From JBKEDC01 sp047975205 (lineage in GTDB: Bacteria > Bacteroidota > Bacteroidia > Bacteroidales > Prolixibacteraceae), in assembly GCA_047975205.1 (NCBI GenBank), contig JBKEDC010000008.1, forward strand, positions 1 to 64,000: a stretch of 64,000 bases of DNA. The letters run 5' to 3'. The notes beneath the pieces were generated by a model, which saw nothing but the letters and a program-made list of their open reading frames with translations, ran no database searches and had not been told where the DNA came from. Each line of letters begins with the position of its first letter. The first letter of the stretch is position 1. Below, in pieces: positions 44,256 to 52,960 of the stretch. A program made the position numbers and the translations under genes.

Positions 44256-45248
44256 TTAAGCTTTACCCGCTGAGCCTAATACATTTTCATTTTTATGCAT
44301 GTACAATTTTTTCAATTCTTCGCGAGCCGGACCTAAATATTTACGTGGGTCAAATTCACTTGGGTTTGAAACGAATACTTTGCGAACAGCAGCAGTCATC
44401 GCCAAACGACCATCTGAGTCGATGTTAATTTTACATACTGCCGATTTAGCTGCCTTACGCAATTGTTCTTCCGGAATACCGATAGCCGCATCTAATTTAC
44501 CTCCGTTTGCATTGATTTCATCAACATATTGCATTGGAACTGAAGAAGAACCATGTAATACGATTGGGAATCCGGGGATTTTTTCTTCAATTTCAGCCAA
44601 AATATCGAATTTCAATGGTGGAGGTACTAATTTACCATCAACCATAGAACATTGAGCCGGTGTAAATTTGTGCGCTCCATGAGAAGTACCAATTGAGATG
44701 GCTAATGAATCAACACCTGTGCGTTTAACGAAGTCAATTACCTCTCCCGGATGAGTGTATGTTGATTCTTCTGCCACAACATCATCTTCAACACCGGCCA
44801 ATACACCTAATTCACCCTCTACAGTTACATCATGTGCATGTGCATATTCCACTACTTTTTTAGTCAATGCAATGTTTTCTTCATAAGAATGATGAGATCC
44901 GTCAATCATAACTGAAGAGAAACCATTATCGATACAATCTTTACATAACTCAAAAGTATCGCCATGATCAAGGTGCAACACGATTGGAATTTCATAACCT
45001 AATTCTTTGGCATATTCCACAGCTCCGCGAGCCATATTGCGCAATAAAGTAGCATTAGCATATTTACGTGCACCGGCAGAAACTTGCAAAATCACCGGAG
45101 ACTTTGTTTCCACACAAGCTTGAACAATTGCTTGCATTTGTTCCATGTTGTTAAAATTGTATGCAGGGATAGCATATCCGCCGTCAACAGCTTTTTTAAA
45201 CATTTCTGTTGTGTTGACTAGTCCTAATTCTTTGTAACTTACAGTCAT
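44256..45248 (-). CDS. fba: Class II fructose-bisphosphate aldolase
   Basis: This zinc aldolase splits fructose 1,6-bisphosphate in glycolysis and runs in reverse in gluconeogenesis. The 330-residue product has PAYNFNNMEQMQAIVQAC, the zinc and catalytic motif VLHLDHGDTFELCKDCIDNGF, MIDGSHHSYEENIALT, the GELG segment, and the late HGSSSVP and NIDSD motifs. Length matches the family. It has a promoter at 45317-45344 and its own terminator. Confidence 0.96.
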   Translation of the reverse strand: MTVSYKELGLVNTTEMFKKAVDGGYAIPAYNFNNMEQMQAIVQACVETKSPVILQVSAGARKYANATLLRNMARGAVEYAKELGYEIPIVLHLDHGDTFELCKDCIDNGFSSVMIDGSHHSYEENIALTKKVVEYAHAHDVTVEGELGVLAGVEDDVVAEESTYTHPGEVIDFVKRTGVDSLAISIGTSHGAHKFTPAQCSMVDGKLVPPPLKFDILAEIEEKIPGFPIVLHGSSSVPMQYVDEINANGGKLDAAIGIPEEQLRKAAKSAVCKINIDSDGRLAMTAAVRKVFVSNPSEFDPRKYLGPAREELKKLYMHKNENVLGSAGKA

Positions 45249-45644
45249 TTTACTTAGTTTTTTAAATGTATATAATCGTTCTTTTCGTTCTTTCGTTTGT
45301 AGTTGTTATTTGCAGGCAAATTTACCACAAAAATTCGACAACAATATTAGCCAATAATGAATTTTAATTTTCCTATTTCATAGCTGCCTATCTCGTATCT
45401 TAAAACAAGCTTAACATTGCAAAACCAAAAGAAATACAAATACTTGTGTGCAATCGATAGCGCAATTCATTAAGGTTATATTCTGTAATAATCGACCGAT
45501 TTCCCGCAACAAATTCAAAACCACTTCTTCAAATTTAATCTAGTATGATTGTTAGGCAGTTTGGTTTTGATGGTACAAATACGGGTTTGTTTTATTGGGG
45601 TTTGTTTTTGGGTTTTTATCGGTTAGGTTGTCGTCGGTGATACA
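45249..45644. other. Intergenic region, fba / DUF3883 gene
   Basis: This is a 396-bp gap. It holds the fba promoter at its left side. A GT-rich stretch (45555-45640) near the stop of the DUF3883 gene has no hairpin. Nothing else is recognised. Confidence 0.5.
45317..45344 (-). promoter_or_regulatory. fba promoter (TTG-N17-TAAATTTG)
   Basis: Reading leftward, TTG at 45344-45342 and TAAATTTG at 45324-45317 lie 68 bp before the ATG. Confidence 0.55.
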
Positions 45645-46832
45645 TTAATCTATTCTTACTTTGTAAGTCTCCGGAAGTTTACAAAGGTTTGTCAACTCCC
45701 CTTTGGCTATAAAAAATTTCGCTGTGTCACTTTCCTCGTCATAATCATACAAACGGTATAAGTAATATTGTTCTTGTTCCTTAATACTTCTCGCTAGTTC
45801 TGTTCTAGTAATATAAAAAGCTGAATCCTTACTGCCTTTAGTTGTCTTAACCTCTATGTAAATGCTCTTGCCATTTTCATCAAATGATTTTATATCATAA
45901 CCCGTGCCATCTCCCTCATCTATTGCTGTATGTTTCACCTGTTCTGCTTTCTTGTTTAAGCCCAGTTCTTTTAATTTATTTTTTTCATATTTTAGTACCA
46001 ACTGCTCACCCAAATCTCCTATCCTTTTATTCTCCGCATTTAATCGTTTGTGATTTACAACCCTCCCTTCAAAGTTAATATCTTGACCTTTTGTTTTAAT
46101 ATTTACCGTAGAAATAATATTAGTCAATTCAGGAACTATCAACTTCATGTTTGGTTTATGTTCTAATTCCAAATGAACAGTAACCGCATAAATAAAATCC
46201 TGAGCAAGTATATTTAAATTTATGTCATCATAGCAATTGGAATTAATCCTGCTTTTATGAAGCCTTATTAGCTCTTGGTCTTTTGCAAGTTGAAATCTTA
46301 TACTTTCACACAATGCATTATATTGTCCGACATTTTCAATACGTCCCTTCTTTGGTTTATATTCTATTTCCAATTTGGCTGCAAATTTCTTGAACATCGT
46401 AAACTTGTAGAAAAAATACTGTTCAGGATACCTCAGAGTAAGGTATACCATGATTGCTCTATGATCTTGATATGTATTATCTCCGGGAAACAAATCGTTA
46501 TTAATATCTTTTGAACCAGACCAAAAGTTATTAATTCTCGTATATATATCACAATCTTCATTATATAAATTCACAAACAACTCACGTAGCTCTTTGGGTT
46601 TAAGCTCTGCATATTGCTCTATCATTCGCAAGGGATAATACGAACCTGACTTTAGTAAATTAACTGTTTTATCCAGCGATTTTGTAATCATCCCACGAAA
46701 GTCCTCAGCATCAATATCCCAATTATCTTGAAAACATTTTATTGCTTCCCACTTATATATTTCTTGCTCATTAACACTTTCAAATTTACGCTTATATTCT
46801 TCAATGTATTGTTTAAATAGTTGTATATTCAT
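45645..46832 (-). CDS. DUF3883 nuclease-like protein
   Basis: The 395-residue protein has a helical N-terminal part (1-~265) of no known family and a C-terminal DUF3883 domain (~270-390). The domain shows RIGDLGEQLVLKYEK, then GTGYDIKSFDENGKSIYIEVKTTKG, then FYITRTELARS and YYLYRLYD. Glu, Asp and E-x-K are in the order of the Mrr/PD-(D/E)XK fold. DUF3883 is common in restriction-like and other defence proteins. Here it is solitary, beside a decayed insertion sequence and gene remnants. Action on DNA is inferred only. Confidence 0.75.
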   Translation of the reverse strand: MNIQLFKQYIEEYKRKFESVNEQEIYKWEAIKCFQDNWDIDAEDFRGMITKSLDKTVNLLKSGSYYPLRMIEQYAELKPKELRELFVNLYNEDCDIYTRINNFWSGSKDINNDLFPGDNTYQDHRAIMVYLTLRYPEQYFFYKFTMFKKFAAKLEIEYKPKKGRIENVGQYNALCESIRFQLAKDQELIRLHKSRINSNCYDDINLNILAQDFIYAVTVHLELEHKPNMKLIVPELTNIISTVNIKTKGQDINFEGRVVNHKRLNAENKRIGDLGEQLVLKYEKNKLKELGLNKKAEQVKHTAIDEGDGTGYDIKSFDENGKSIYIEVKTTKGSKDSAFYITRTELARSIKEQEQYYLYRLYDYDEESDTAKFFIAKGELTNLCKLPETYKVRID

Positions 46833-47031
46833 TTTATAAAATTCTTATAAGACATATTTTATTTCATCCACTTCCGCCAGACACAGTTCAGTTTACGGAG
46901 AATTTCCATATTTGATTATTTAGTTTTACACTCAATGTCTTTAGCAGTCAACCTATATTTTTGCTTAGAACTCAAGTATTGTTAACTCAATAACTCCTAA
47001 TAACAGTGCTTCATTTATACAGTTAGCCCTA

Positions 47032-47049
47032 AAGAGGGTGTCCAAAAAG
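47032..47049 (+). repeat. IS left terminal inverted repeat
   Basis: AAGAGGGTGTCCAAAAAG; matches the complement of the right end except A/G at position 4. Confidence 0.85.
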
Positions 47050-47110
47050 TTTTTTTGGGTAAGTTTTTTGAGGTTAAAATAGTGATTCTTTTTAAGCAAA
47101 ATAAAAAGTT

Positions 47111-48737
47111 ATGGCAAAAGTTTCGTTTAAAAGCAATCATCAGAATCAAGGAGTTCTTTTTCCACCTCATGTAATAGATTTGCTTCCTAATAATTCACCT
47201 GCACTCTTGATAAATGAGATAGTTGATCAATTAGATATTCAAGACATCATTGACACCTACAAAGGTGGTGGCACCAGTAGTTATCATCCACGTATGATGC
47301 TTAAAGCTATTTTTATGGGTTATCTCAGTAATATTTATTCATGCAGGAAGATAGAAAATATGATCAATGTCAATGTTGAATTTATGTGGCTTGCGGGAAT
47401 GCAACGATCTGATTTTAGAACGATCAATGATTTTAGATCTAAGCGAATGAAGGACAGTGTTAATGATCTCTTTAAGCAGGTTGTAATAATGCTTAATGAT
47501 ATGGGATATTTAAGTTTGAATGAATCTTATATTGATGGAACAAAAATCGAAGCTAAATCCAACAAATACACCTTTGTATGGCGTAAAAATGTAGAGAGGC
47601 GCAAAGGTAACTTAGAGAGAAAGATTCTAGCAATTTTAGAATTGATTGACGAAGGTATTGCACAAGACTACAAGGATAATAATGATGACTTTAAAGGCTT
47701 TGACTCAGAGGAGTTAAAGAGAAGAGTCTCTAAAATTAACAAAGACAAGTTAGATAAATATCAACAAAAAGCATTTAAAGAGTTGGATAAATTGGAGGAG
47801 TACGAAGAAAGTTTAACAATATTGGGAAATCGAAATAGTTATTCCAAGACTGATCACGATGCAACATTTATGCGCATGAAGGAGGATGCAATGTGTAATG
47901 GTCAGACCAAAGCTGGCTACAATTTACAAATTGATACAAGTCGTCAGTTTATTACAAACTATGCTGTTTTTTGGAACCCCAATGATACCCATACCTTTCC
48001 ACTGTTTATGGATAAGAGAAAAGAGATGTACAAGGAAGATCCCTAAGAGGTATGTGCAGATACAGGATATGGTAGCGAGGAAAACTATAATTACATGGAG
48101 AATAGAGGTATTATTCCATTTGTGAAGTTCAATTATTTCCATAAAGAGCAAAAGCTGAGCTACAAGAACAATATCTATTTACCTGCAAACCTGCTTTATG
48201 ACTCCAAGCATAATTACTTACGATGCCCACAAGGGCATCCGATGTGTTATTGTGGAGAAAGTGAGAAAAAAAACAGGAATAAATACTATATCTAGGTCAT
48301 CTACATACAAAGCAGAAAGTTGCAATGAATGTAATGTTAAAGAAGAATGCTACAAAGGAGAAGATAATCGGCAAGTTCTGATAAATCATAATTTAAACAG
48401 ACATAAACAAAAAGTTAGGAAGCTATTAACTAGCGAAGAGGGACTCAAAAAACGGTCTCGTCGACCAATAGAACCCGAAGCTGTATTTGGTCAAATTAAA
48501 AACAATATGGGATACAAAAGATTTAAACACACTGGTAAAGACAATGCTCTGATGGACTTTGGTATACTTTCTATTGCATTTAATCTGAAAAAGTTGCATA
48601 AAAGAATGCAACTTGGGCTTAAAACTGCTTTTGAAACAATTATTTTGCCTCTATGGAAGCAAAATACAAGTAAAATTAGAGTGATATTGAAAAACTATGA
48701 GTATAAGATTGTTTGCAACAATCTTATGACTGCTTAA
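47111..48737 (+). pseudogene. IS1182-type transposase, broken by a stop and a frameshift
   Basis: The N-terminal half (MAKVSFKSNHQNQGVLFPP, HPRMMLKAIFMGYLSNIYSCRKIENM, MQRSDFRTINDFRS, ESYIDGTKIEAKSNKYTFVWRK) is typical of IS1182 DDE transposases. An in-frame TAA at 48044-48046 ends it after 311 codons; the same frame then continues with EVCADTGYGSEENY, which carries the family's second Asp. A second break is at the run of eight As (48266-48273), after which the frame shifts by +1 to give YKAESCNECNVKEECYK and the C-terminal RPIEPEAVFGQIKNNMGYKRF. Joined, the product would be about 540 residues. It is probably inactive. Confidence 0.9.
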
Positions 48738-48755
48738 TAAATTAAGAGGGAGTCG

Positions 48756-48773
48756 CTTTTTGGACACCCCCTT
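48756..48773 (-). repeat. IS right terminal inverted repeat
   Basis: Reads AAGGGGGTGTCCAAAAAG on the minus strand, one mismatch from the left repeat. Confidence 0.85.
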
Positions 48774-48792
48774 GGCAGTTTTGATTATTTAG

Positions 48793-48820
48793 AAATCCGA
48801 TACAGTGTCTCGGATTTTAT
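48793..48820 (+). terminator. Terminator-like hairpin
   Basis: AAATCCGA pairs with TCGGATTT across TACAGTGTC and runs into TTATT. It shares the motif ACAGTGTCT with the next hairpin. Confidence 0.55.
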
Positions 48821-48840
48821 TAGTACTTACATTTCAGTTG

Positions 48841-48878
48841 TTTGCAAAAAGGCAGACAGTGTCTGACCTTTTGTAAAT
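48841..48878 (+). terminator. Second terminator-like hairpin
   Basis: AAAAGG and CAGAC pair with GTCTG and CCTTTT (one bulged A) around AGT; TTTGCAA/TTGTAAA flank it. It contains the same ACAGTGTCT motif as the hairpin 50 bp upstream. Confidence 0.5.
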
Positions 48879-48966
48879 AATGATATTGCCACACCTTCTA
48901 TTTTAATTTTATAACCTGTGCATCCATGTTATACTCATAATTCACAATACTTTCGTCTAGTATCAA

Positions 48967-49194
48967 TTAAATTGCTTCTTCTATAACATCAAAGGGAATT
49001 ACAAACCATTCTCTAGGATTTAATCGCTGTCCTTTATCATTGTATAAATCAATATCAAGACAGGATTTAGCAAAGAATCTATAAAGTAGGTTTTCTAGTT
49101 TGTCGGCATTTCTGTTATACACTTTGTAGGCTATTACATAAAAAAACAATACCATTTTATTAGAGTAGATAACATTCTTGGGGCAGTGTCGTTT
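48967..49194 (-). pseudogene. Remnant of a GIY-YIG (MUG113/T5orf172-like) nuclease C-terminus
   Basis: The open frame encodes about 75 residues. Its end, KVYNRNADKLENLLYRFF followed by GQRLNPREWFVIP, matches the C-terminal part of GIY-YIG family proteins of the MUG113/T5orf172 kind (NxNxxKLExLLHxFF then REWF). The GIY-YIG catalytic half is missing. The frame is closed upstream by a stop at 49195-49197. It looks like a 5'-truncated gene. Confidence 0.5.
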
Positions 49195-49221
49195 TTACTT
49201 AATACAATCGTTTTCTATCCC

Positions 49222-49362
49222 TTACTCACATATACTTCTACAATAGTCTATTTGCTCTTGATACTCAGTTTCGATGTGTCTAATTAGGGTAGAACAGATT
49301 TTTGTAAAATCATCATCTGTAATTGGTGTTTGTTCAGAACGCCAACCTCCATGCGATAAATC
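49222..49362 (-). pseudogene. C-terminal gene fragment of unknown family
   Basis: A 46-codon open stretch without a start codon encodes LSHGGWRSEQTPITDDDF and a helical end (LIRHIETEYQEQIDYCRS), then a stop. It looks like the tail of a degraded protein gene; it may belong with the GIY-YIG remnant next to it. The family is not recognised. Confidence 0.3.
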
Positions 49363-50023
49363 TTAAAGCAACAAATTCAAAACTGCATATTTTTCATTCA
49401 ACACCTGTTTTATTTTCCCTCTGCCTTTCTAAACAGAAACAAATGTAATTTACATGCTGTATCTGAAATGACAACAACATTATAGAAAATCTTATATCAA
49501 TACAATTCAGCTACTTACATATTAATTTCATTATTTTAGGTCATTTACTCACGCACTTATGCAGAGCATTTCATCAAAGTTGTTTCATTCTCAATCAGAT
49601 TGTTATAAATTACACTAAATTTATTCTATACGCTGAATCGAATAGCAATAATTTCATTTAATTCTTTCAATAATCATCATTAAATGAAAGAAATTACACC
49701 TAACTCCGGTTATTCTCAATTGAATAAAAGCCTATTTCTAAGTTGAGTTGCCGTGTTGTGTTTAATAATTAAGTTGTAATTTAAGAAAATAGAATATACC
49801 TTAAATTACTTATTACATTTTCTGATTTAATCTAAAATTATCTTTAATCAATAGATTATATCAGAGTCATTTTCTTTTCAACTTAAAAAAATACATATCT
49901 TCGCCACTTATTCAAACAATATACAATTCAAAACAACATTTTTATAGCAATTCATAAAAGAATAGCAAGTTAAATTGCATTTTATTTGATGGCGTTTTCA
50001 TTATATTCAAGGTATTAACATTT

Positions 50024-51382
50024 ATGTCGAAATACAAAAAGGAAAAAAGAGCTCAATTTTCGAGTAAATTTGGAGTGATTGCCGCCGCTGCCGGATCTGC
50101 CGTAGGGTTAGGCAACATTTGGAAATTTCCATACATCACCGGCAAATTCGGGGGTGCTGCATTCTTATTAGTTTATATCTGTTTCATTGCTATCATCGGG
50201 GTGTCAATCATGCTTTCTGAGTTTATCATCGGTCGCAGATCTAAGAAAAATGCCTATGGTGCTTATAAAAAATTAGCTCCAAAAACGAAATGGAAATACG
50301 TTGGTTTGCTGGGAATAATTGCAGCAATACTTATCATGGCATTCTACGTTGTAGTGGCCGGTTGGACTATAGAATATGTAGTGGCCGCCATCGGAAATAA
50401 GTTTGCCAATCAAACCCCCGAGCAACTAAATGCCATGTATGCCGATTTTGTTGATGCGCCGTTTCGCCCGTTACTCTACCAACTCATTTTCATGATTATT
50501 ACGGCAGGGGTTATTATTGCCGGGGTTAAAAATGGTATTGAAAGGGGCTCTAAGTTCATGATGCCTCTTTTGCTTGTTATTATATTAATTCTTGACATCA
50601 GAGCCATTACACTTCCCGGTGCTGCTGCCGGATTAGAATTTTTGTTTAAACCTGATTTTTCCAAGCTTTCGTCTGATGCCATTTTATCTGCACTAGGTCA
50701 TGCTTTCTTTTCGTTAAGCATCGGAACAGGAACACTTACCACCTATGGTTCATATATAAATAAGAAAAATAACCTTGTTCGAACAACTGTTGATGTTACT
50801 ATTGCCGATACAGTAGTTGCCATATTGGCAGGTGTTGCCATACTTCCGGCCGTGTTCTCTTTTGGTATTAATCCGAGTGAAGGTCCGGGGCTTGTCTTCG
50901 TAACTCTCCCAAATATCTTTTTACAGATAAAAGGCGGTTATATATTCTCTGTTTTATTTTTTGTTTTGTTAGCCTTAGCTGCTTTAACATCGGCCATATC
51001 TATTTTAGAAGTAATTGTAGCCTACTTCTCTGAAGAACTGAAAATGAAGCGTAAAGCTGCCACCATATGGTCGTCGGTCATTATTTTACTTGCGGGTACT
51101 ATTTGTTCTCTTTCCATGGGGCCATATGATTCATTAACTATCGGCGGACTAAACTTATTTGATGCTACCGATTGGTTATCAACAAACATACTACTTCCGA
51201 TTGGAGGCATGTTTATGTCTTTATTTGTTGGGTGGAAACTGGGTAAAGTTGAGGTTTTGGATGAATTGGCACAAGGCAGTCATATAAAGATGTGCTTTGT
51301 AAAGATATTTATATTCATTACTAAGTTTATTGCTCCTCTAGCTATTTTAGCTGTATTCTTACATGGTTTGGGAATAATATAA
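50024..51382 (+). CDS. Sodium-dependent transporter, NSS/SNF family (first of two)
   Basis: NSS transporters take up amino acids or related solutes with sodium. The 452-residue product has about 11-12 membrane segments. The sodium- and substrate-site signature in the first helix reads GVIAAAAGSAVGLGNIWKFPYITGKFGGAAF. Further motifs are GHAFFSLSIGTGTLTTYGSY and LAALTSAISILEVIVAYF. The N-terminus KKEKRAQFSSKFG is nearly the same as in the paralogue 204 bp downstream. The substrate cannot be predicted. Confidence 0.95.
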   Translation: MSKYKKEKRAQFSSKFGVIAAAAGSAVGLGNIWKFPYITGKFGGAAFLLVYICFIAIIGVSIMLSEFIIGRRSKKNAYGAYKKLAPKTKWKYVGLLGIIAAILIMAFYVVVAGWTIEYVVAAIGNKFANQTPEQLNAMYADFVDAPFRPLLYQLIFMIITAGVIIAGVKNGIERGSKFMMPLLLVIILILDIRAITLPGAAAGLEFLFKPDFSKLSSDAILSALGHAFFSLSIGTGTLTTYGSYINKKNNLVRTTVDVTIADTVVAILAGVAILPAVFSFGINPSEGPGLVFVTLPNIFLQIKGGYIFSVLFFVLLALAALTSAISILEVIVAYFSEELKMKRKAATIWSSVIILLAGTICSLSMGPYDSLTIGGLNLFDATDWLSTNILLPIGGMFMSLFVGWKLGKVEVLDELAQGSHIKMCFVKIFIFITKFIAPLAILAVFLHGLGII

Positions 51383-51543
51383 CTTGCCGAATGGTTCATG
51401 TAAGATTTCATAATATATGGCTTTTACATGGCTATTCTTTTATTGTTGCATCAAAGGAACTTTAGCATTGCTAACTAAATCCTAAAATATACAGGACTCT
51501 TCAACGGGGTTCTCTCTTTAAAATTGAAATTGAAGTTCGAATA

Positions 51544-51559
51544 GCGATTTACCAATCGC
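51544..51559 (+). promoter_or_regulatory. Small hairpin in the leader of the second transporter
   Basis: GCGATT/AATCGC with a four-base loop lies 27 bp before the ATG at 51586. No -7 element is clear. It could affect translation; evidence is slight. Confidence 0.25.
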
Positions 51560-51585
51560 ATTCGAGCAGGTTAAACAAATCTAAC

Positions 51586-52947
51586 ATGTCGTATAAAAAA
51601 CACAAAAGAGCACAATTCTCCAGTAAATTTGGTGTTATCGCAGCGGCAGCCGGTTCGGCTGTTGGTCTGGGAAATATTTGGAAATTCCCATATATAACGG
51701 GGCAATATGGAGGAGGCGCTTTCTTGGTCGTCTATCTCATCTTCATTCTCTTAATCGGTATGCCTGTCATGCTATCGGAATTTATTATTGGGCGTAGGGC
51801 TAGAAAGAATCCGTTTGGAGCATTTAAGAAATTGGCTCCCAAATCGAATTGGCGTTTTGTAGGATTACTCGGCATCATCGCCTCTATGCTTACTTTGTCT
51901 TTTTATGGTGTAATTGCCGGATGGAGTATTGAATATATCACGAAATCGGCTTTGGGTGTATTTCATGATAAAAGTCCGGAGCAATTACAAGGGGTATTTA
52001 CGTCTTTCATCTCCTCTCCGATTGAGCCGGTAATTTATCAACTTATTTTCATGGCTCTAACTACCTTAATTATCATTTTTGGTATCAAAAACGGTATTGA
52101 AAAAGGTTCTAAAATCATGATGCCATTACTTGCTGTTATCATTATTATCCTCGATATACGAGCATTAACACTTCCCGGTGCAAGTGCCGGACTTGATTTC
52201 TTATTCAAACCAGATTTTTCAAAGCTAACAGCCGACGGAGTACTTGCTGCATTGGGGCATGCTTTCTTTTCACTGAGCCTCGGATTTGGTACGCTCATTA
52301 CTTATGGCTCATATATTGATAATACCAATAGTTTGGGTAGAGTTACTGCCGAAGTTTCTATTGCCGACACAATAGTTGCTATATTAGCCGGCATGGCAAT
52401 ACTTCCTGCAGTGTTTGCTTTCGGTATCGAACCTACTCAGGGTCCGGGATTAGTTTTCATTACGCTTCCAAATGTATTTGAGCAAATAACCGGAGGATAT
52501 TTCTTCTCTATTCTGTTTTTTGTATTGCTTACCTTGGCTGCACTTACTTCTTCTATCTCACTTTTAGAGGTTGTAGTTGTTTATTTCTCTGAGGAATTGA
52601 AAATCAAACGTAAAACTGCTGCAGTGTTAGCTGCTATAATCATCTCTTTATTGGGTGTTATTTGCTCCTTATCTATGGGACCATTCAGCGATTTTACCAT
52701 CAAAGGATTAAACTTTTTCGATGCATTAGATTGGATGGCATCAAATACTTTATTGCCTTTGGGCGGTTTATTCATATCGTTATTTATCGGTTGGAAACTT
52801 GGCCCGGACATTGTGGGTAATGAACTTAACAAGGGAGGTGTATTCCCCAATTGGTTATTAAAGACTTTTATCTTTATTTGTAGATATGTTGCTCCAATAG
52901 CTATATCGGTTGTATTCTTAAATGGCGTTGGGATTCTAAATTTTTAA
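51586..52947 (+). CDS. Sodium-dependent transporter, NSS/SNF family (second of two)
   Basis: This 453-residue paralogue is collinear with the protein at 50024 over its full length. It has the same first-helix signature (GVIAAAAGSAVGLGNIWKFPYITG), the same GHAFFSLSLGFGTLITYGSY block and the same C-terminal WKLG region. Differences cluster in loops and in the segment near residue 125-150. The tandem arrangement points to a gene duplication, perhaps with changed substrate. The helix-hairpin-helix gene starts 13 bp after its stop. Confidence 0.95.
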   Translation: MSYKKHKRAQFSSKFGVIAAAAGSAVGLGNIWKFPYITGQYGGGAFLVVYLIFILLIGMPVMLSEFIIGRRARKNPFGAFKKLAPKSNWRFVGLLGIIASMLTLSFYGVIAGWSIEYITKSALGVFHDKSPEQLQGVFTSFISSPIEPVIYQLIFMALTTLIIIFGIKNGIEKGSKIMMPLLAVIIIILDIRALTLPGASAGLDFLFKPDFSKLTADGVLAALGHAFFSLSLGFGTLITYGSYIDNTNSLGRVTAEVSIADTIVAILAGMAILPAVFAFGIEPTQGPGLVFITLPNVFEQITGGYFFSILFFVLLTLAALTSSISLLEVVVVYFSEELKIKRKTAAVLAAIIISLLGVICSLSMGPFSDFTIKGLNFFDALDWMASNTLLPLGGLFISLFIGWKLGPDIVGNELNKGGVFPNWLLKTFIFICRYVAPIAISVVFLNGVGILNF

Positions 52948-52960
52948 TATCTTCGGCTGA

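Larger units (their letters stand above)
47032..48773 (+). mobile_element. IS1182-family insertion sequence, decayed
   Basis: The element is about 1.74 kb long. Its terminal inverted repeats (47032-47049 and 48756-48773) match at 17 of 18 positions. The single transposase frame is broken twice. No convincing target-site duplication was found next to the repeats. Confidence 0.88.
48774..50023. other. Gene-poor region downstream of the IS
   Basis: This stretch of 1.25 kb holds two hairpins (48793-48820 and 48841-48878), two gene remnants on the minus strand (48967-49194 and 49222-49362), and then about 600 bp of AT-rich sequence. A weak -7-like TATCTTCG at 49896-49903 may serve the transporter gene at 50024. 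Confidence 0.55.

Noticed and set aside
47020..48780. Target-site duplication flanking the IS
   Set aside because: CAGTT occurs on both sides, but not next to the terminal repeats, so it is not a credible duplication.
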